This document shows positions 5,555-6,169 of a stretch of 6,169 nt of DNA, in pieces. The stretch is from NCBI GenBank assembly GCA_021780975.1, contig JAJXXS010000253.1, forward strand, positions 1-6,169, written 5' to 3'. Position 1 is the stretch's first letter. The number at the start of each line of letters is the position of its first letter. Made by a program: the position numbers and the translations under genes. The stretch comes from Pseudomonadota bacterium. Its GTDB lineage: Bacteria > Pseudomonadota > Gammaproteobacteria > Burkholderiales > Thiobacillaceae. The notes beneath the pieces are model-generated. The model was not told the DNA's origin and made no database searches. It worked only from the letters and a program-made list of their open reading frames with translations.

Positions 5555-5581
5555 ATTATCCCTTTGACCCCATTATCCCTT
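5548..5581. repeat. 17-bp tandem duplication at the transposase-unit edge
   Basis: TGACCCCATTATCCCTT occurs twice in perfect tandem (5548-5564, 5565-5581), followed by a further partial TATCCCTT (5582-5589). The first copy begins inside the 16-bp terminal repeat, so its TGACCCC end has been duplicated together with flanking sequence. Confidence 0.95.
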
Positions 5582-5632
5582 TATCCCTTCGCGCTGGGGT
5601 GCCTATAAAATCTTCGTTTCCGTTTTGGGCTG

Positions 5633-5881
5633 CTAGGCGGAGGGCACGAGTTCGAGGCGGCGCTCGATGCGTTCAAGCCTTCCGTCCATCCTATCCAGGC
5701 GGCTGTGGAGGAGAGCAATATCGCCATGGAGGTTTGCAACGCTGCGCTCTAGCAGAGAAGTTCTCTCTTCAAGGGAAGTCAAACGCAGCTTGACCTCACT
5801 CATGTCAGCCTTGAAAGCGGAGAATTCGCCGCGCAACGCTTTGAGATGTTCCAGGATCAGATGCTCGACATTTTCTGTCAT
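5633..5881 (-). CDS. Small coiled-coil protein of unknown function
   Basis: An 82-residue protein that is almost entirely a predicted coiled coil: MTENVEHLILEHLKALRGEF, then 'SEVKLRLTSLEERTSLLERS', then 'LLHSRLDRMDGRLERIERRL', with leucine/isoleucine heptads and many E/R/K residues and no membrane segment or signal peptide. Similar short coiled-coil proteins are common in proteobacterial accessory regions and have no established function. ATG 5881 is chosen because the coiled coil begins there; the frame stays open to 6049 but that stretch covers a terminator, a promoter and a palindrome. A GGGG eight bases upstream is a weak ribosome-binding site. It is transcribed towards the transposase gene, separated by 136 bp that include the terminal repeat and the tandem duplication. 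Confidence 0.7.
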   Translation of the reverse strand: MTENVEHLILEHLKALRGEFSAFKADMSEVKLRLTSLEERTSLLERSVANLHGDIALLHSRLDRMDGRLERIERRLELVPSA

Positions 5882-5903
5882 GGTTGCCCCGCGGCACAAA
5901 AGA

Positions 5904-5950
5904 CTGAACGCGTTCAGCATAACATAGGGCGCACTTCGGCAAGTAAACAA
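5904..5950 (-). promoter_or_regulatory. Putative promoter with 14-bp perfect palindrome before the coiled-coil gene
   Basis: On the minus strand TTGTTT (5950-5945) and TATGTT (5926-5921) are 18 bp apart, a plausible -35/-10 pair. Directly downstream lies CTGAACGCGTTCAG (5904-5917), a perfect 14-bp palindrome between the -10 and the start codon at 5881. That is where a repressor would block transcription. The -35 overlaps the T-run of the terminator at 5944-5971. No regulator gene is visible. Confidence 0.4.
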
Positions 5951-5971
5951 AAAGCGGCCCGAAGGCCGCTT
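5944..5971 (-). terminator. Rho-independent terminator, minus strand
   Basis: Minus-strand AAGCGGCC-TTCG-GGCCGCTT (5971-5952) forms a perfect 8-bp stem with a UUCG tetraloop, followed by TTTGTTT. It is a textbook intrinsic terminator for a transcript from the right. The only coding sequence in that position is the short orphan tail at 5991-6050, so its parent gene appears lost. Confidence 0.85.
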
Positions 5972-5990
5972 GCGATTGGGGCGAGCGAAA

Positions 5991-6050
5991 TTAGCTGCTG
6001 CCACCGCCCAGGTACCACGCCCAGGGAATTCTGGTCCCTCTTGAGGCAAC
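5991..6050 (-). pseudogene. Possible 3' remnant of a lost gene (19 codons)
   Basis: A minus-strand frame reads VASRGTRIPWAWYLGGGSS then TAA (5993-5991), 19 bases before the stem of a strong terminator. It has no start codon: an in-frame TAG at 6053-6051 precedes it, and the 16-bp element repeat begins at 6055. The Trp-, Gly- and Ser-rich tail looks like a natural protein end, and stop plus terminator form a normal gene 3' end. I do not recognise the protein. The likely reading is that an element-associated rearrangement removed the gene body. It may instead be non-coding sequence. Confidence 0.35.
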
Positions 6051-6054
6051 CTAA

Positions 6055-6070
6055 AATCGTGTCTGACCCC
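6055..6070 (+). repeat. Terminal repeat, solo copy
   Basis: AATCGTGTCTGACCCC, identical over 16 bp to 5539-5554 and in the same orientation. It could act as an alternative right end, giving a larger unit (4785-6070) that carries the coiled-coil gene as a passenger. It sits 4 bp from the edge of the orphan gene tail. Confidence 0.9.
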
Positions 6071-6078
6071 TTGTCGGT

Positions 6079-6090
6079 GTGTCTGACCCC
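6079..6090 (+). repeat. Terminal repeat core, second solo copy
   Basis: GTGTCTGACCCC, 12 bp identical to the repeat core and in direct orientation 20 bp after the preceding core at 6059. The two form a small direct-repeat pair just upstream of the promoter at 6118. Confidence 0.8.
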
Positions 6091-6117
6091 GCTTTACTTT
6101 GTTTTAACGGCGACCAG

Positions 6118-6123
6118 TATAGA
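6118..6123 (+). promoter_or_regulatory. Probable -10 box (TATAGA) for the gene at the right edge
   Basis: TATAGA within CAGTATAGAATCCG is a good -10 hexamer, with TTTACT at 6093-6098 as a possible -35 at a long 19-bp spacing. It is 31 bp upstream of the ATG at 6155. The solo element repeat at 6079-6090 ends just before the -35. Confidence 0.4.
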
Positions 6124-6154
6124 ATCCGACTCAGTTAGGCTGCCCGGGGGCAAG

Positions 6155-6169
6155 ATGAATTTCCACATC
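6155..6169 (+). CDS. Possible start of a plus-strand gene (runs off window)
   Basis: ATG 6155 opens MNFHI and runs off the right edge. It is supported by the promoter-like TATAGA at 6118 and by a G-run (GGGGGCAAG) just before the ATG. Only five codons are visible, so no product can be named. Confidence 0.35.

Noticed and set aside
5882..6049. N-terminal extension of the coiled-coil protein to 138 residues
   Set aside because: The added stretch crosses a perfect terminator, a promoter-like pair and a palindrome, and has no coiled-coil pattern; ATG 5881 is the better start.
1..6169. CRISPR array, tRNA or rRNA genes
   Set aside because: No regularly spaced repeat-spacer pattern, no tRNA-like cloverleaf and no rRNA sequence was recognised by eye on either strand; the only repeats are the transposase ends and two tandem duplications.

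Overview
The window looks like chromosomal DNA of a GC-rich proteobacterium, most likely a betaproteobacterium. This is inferred from codon and GC usage, the argG-ppnP pairing and the type of pirin and transposase; no rRNA or other phylogenetic marker is present, so the order is not assigned.

Layout. Positions 1-1024 hold a short plus-strand pair of metabolic genes: the 3' part of argG (argininosuccinate synthase) and ppnP (nucleoside phosphorylase), 8 bp apart. From 1034 to 5881 every gene is on the minus strand. Read leftwards in transcription order these are: a small coiled-coil protein (5881-5633), a REP-associated (RAYT/Y1 HUH) transposase (5496-4789), a broken vapB-like antitoxin (4773-4536), an intact PIN-domain VapC toxin (4546-4118), an RHH antitoxin (3927-3643) with a RelE/ParE toxin (3640-3344), a pirin (3303-2419), and an exported PhnD-like binding protein fused to a rhodanese (2194-1034). 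The right edge holds the tail of a truncated minus-strand gene with its terminator (5944-6050), two more copies of the transposase terminal repeat, and a probable promoter and start of a plus-strand gene leaving the window.

The most interesting part is 4084-6090. A 16-bp sequence, AATCGTGTCTGACCCC, bounds the transposase gene as a perfect inverted repeat (4785-4800 and 5539-5554). It also supplies the last codons and stop of the transposase, and recurs at 6055, 6079 (12 bp of it) and, degenerate, 4084. The transposase unit ends 12 bp before the vapB start codon, so the toxin-antitoxin operon now lies directly downstream of a transposase gene. The vapB frame is broken twice, both times at a repeat: one extra GC unit in a (GC)5 tract (+2) and a 20-bp tandem duplication (+20). 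Removing just those 22 bases restores a 71-codon RHH-like antitoxin whose stop overlaps vapC by 11 bases. The VapC catalytic acidic residues remain intact. This is therefore either an orphaned or silenced toxin, or a slippage-prone antitoxin switch.

The second point of interest is the periplasmic PhnD-like/rhodanese fusion, which has an unusual CxxxxCW active-site loop and no transporter partner in view.
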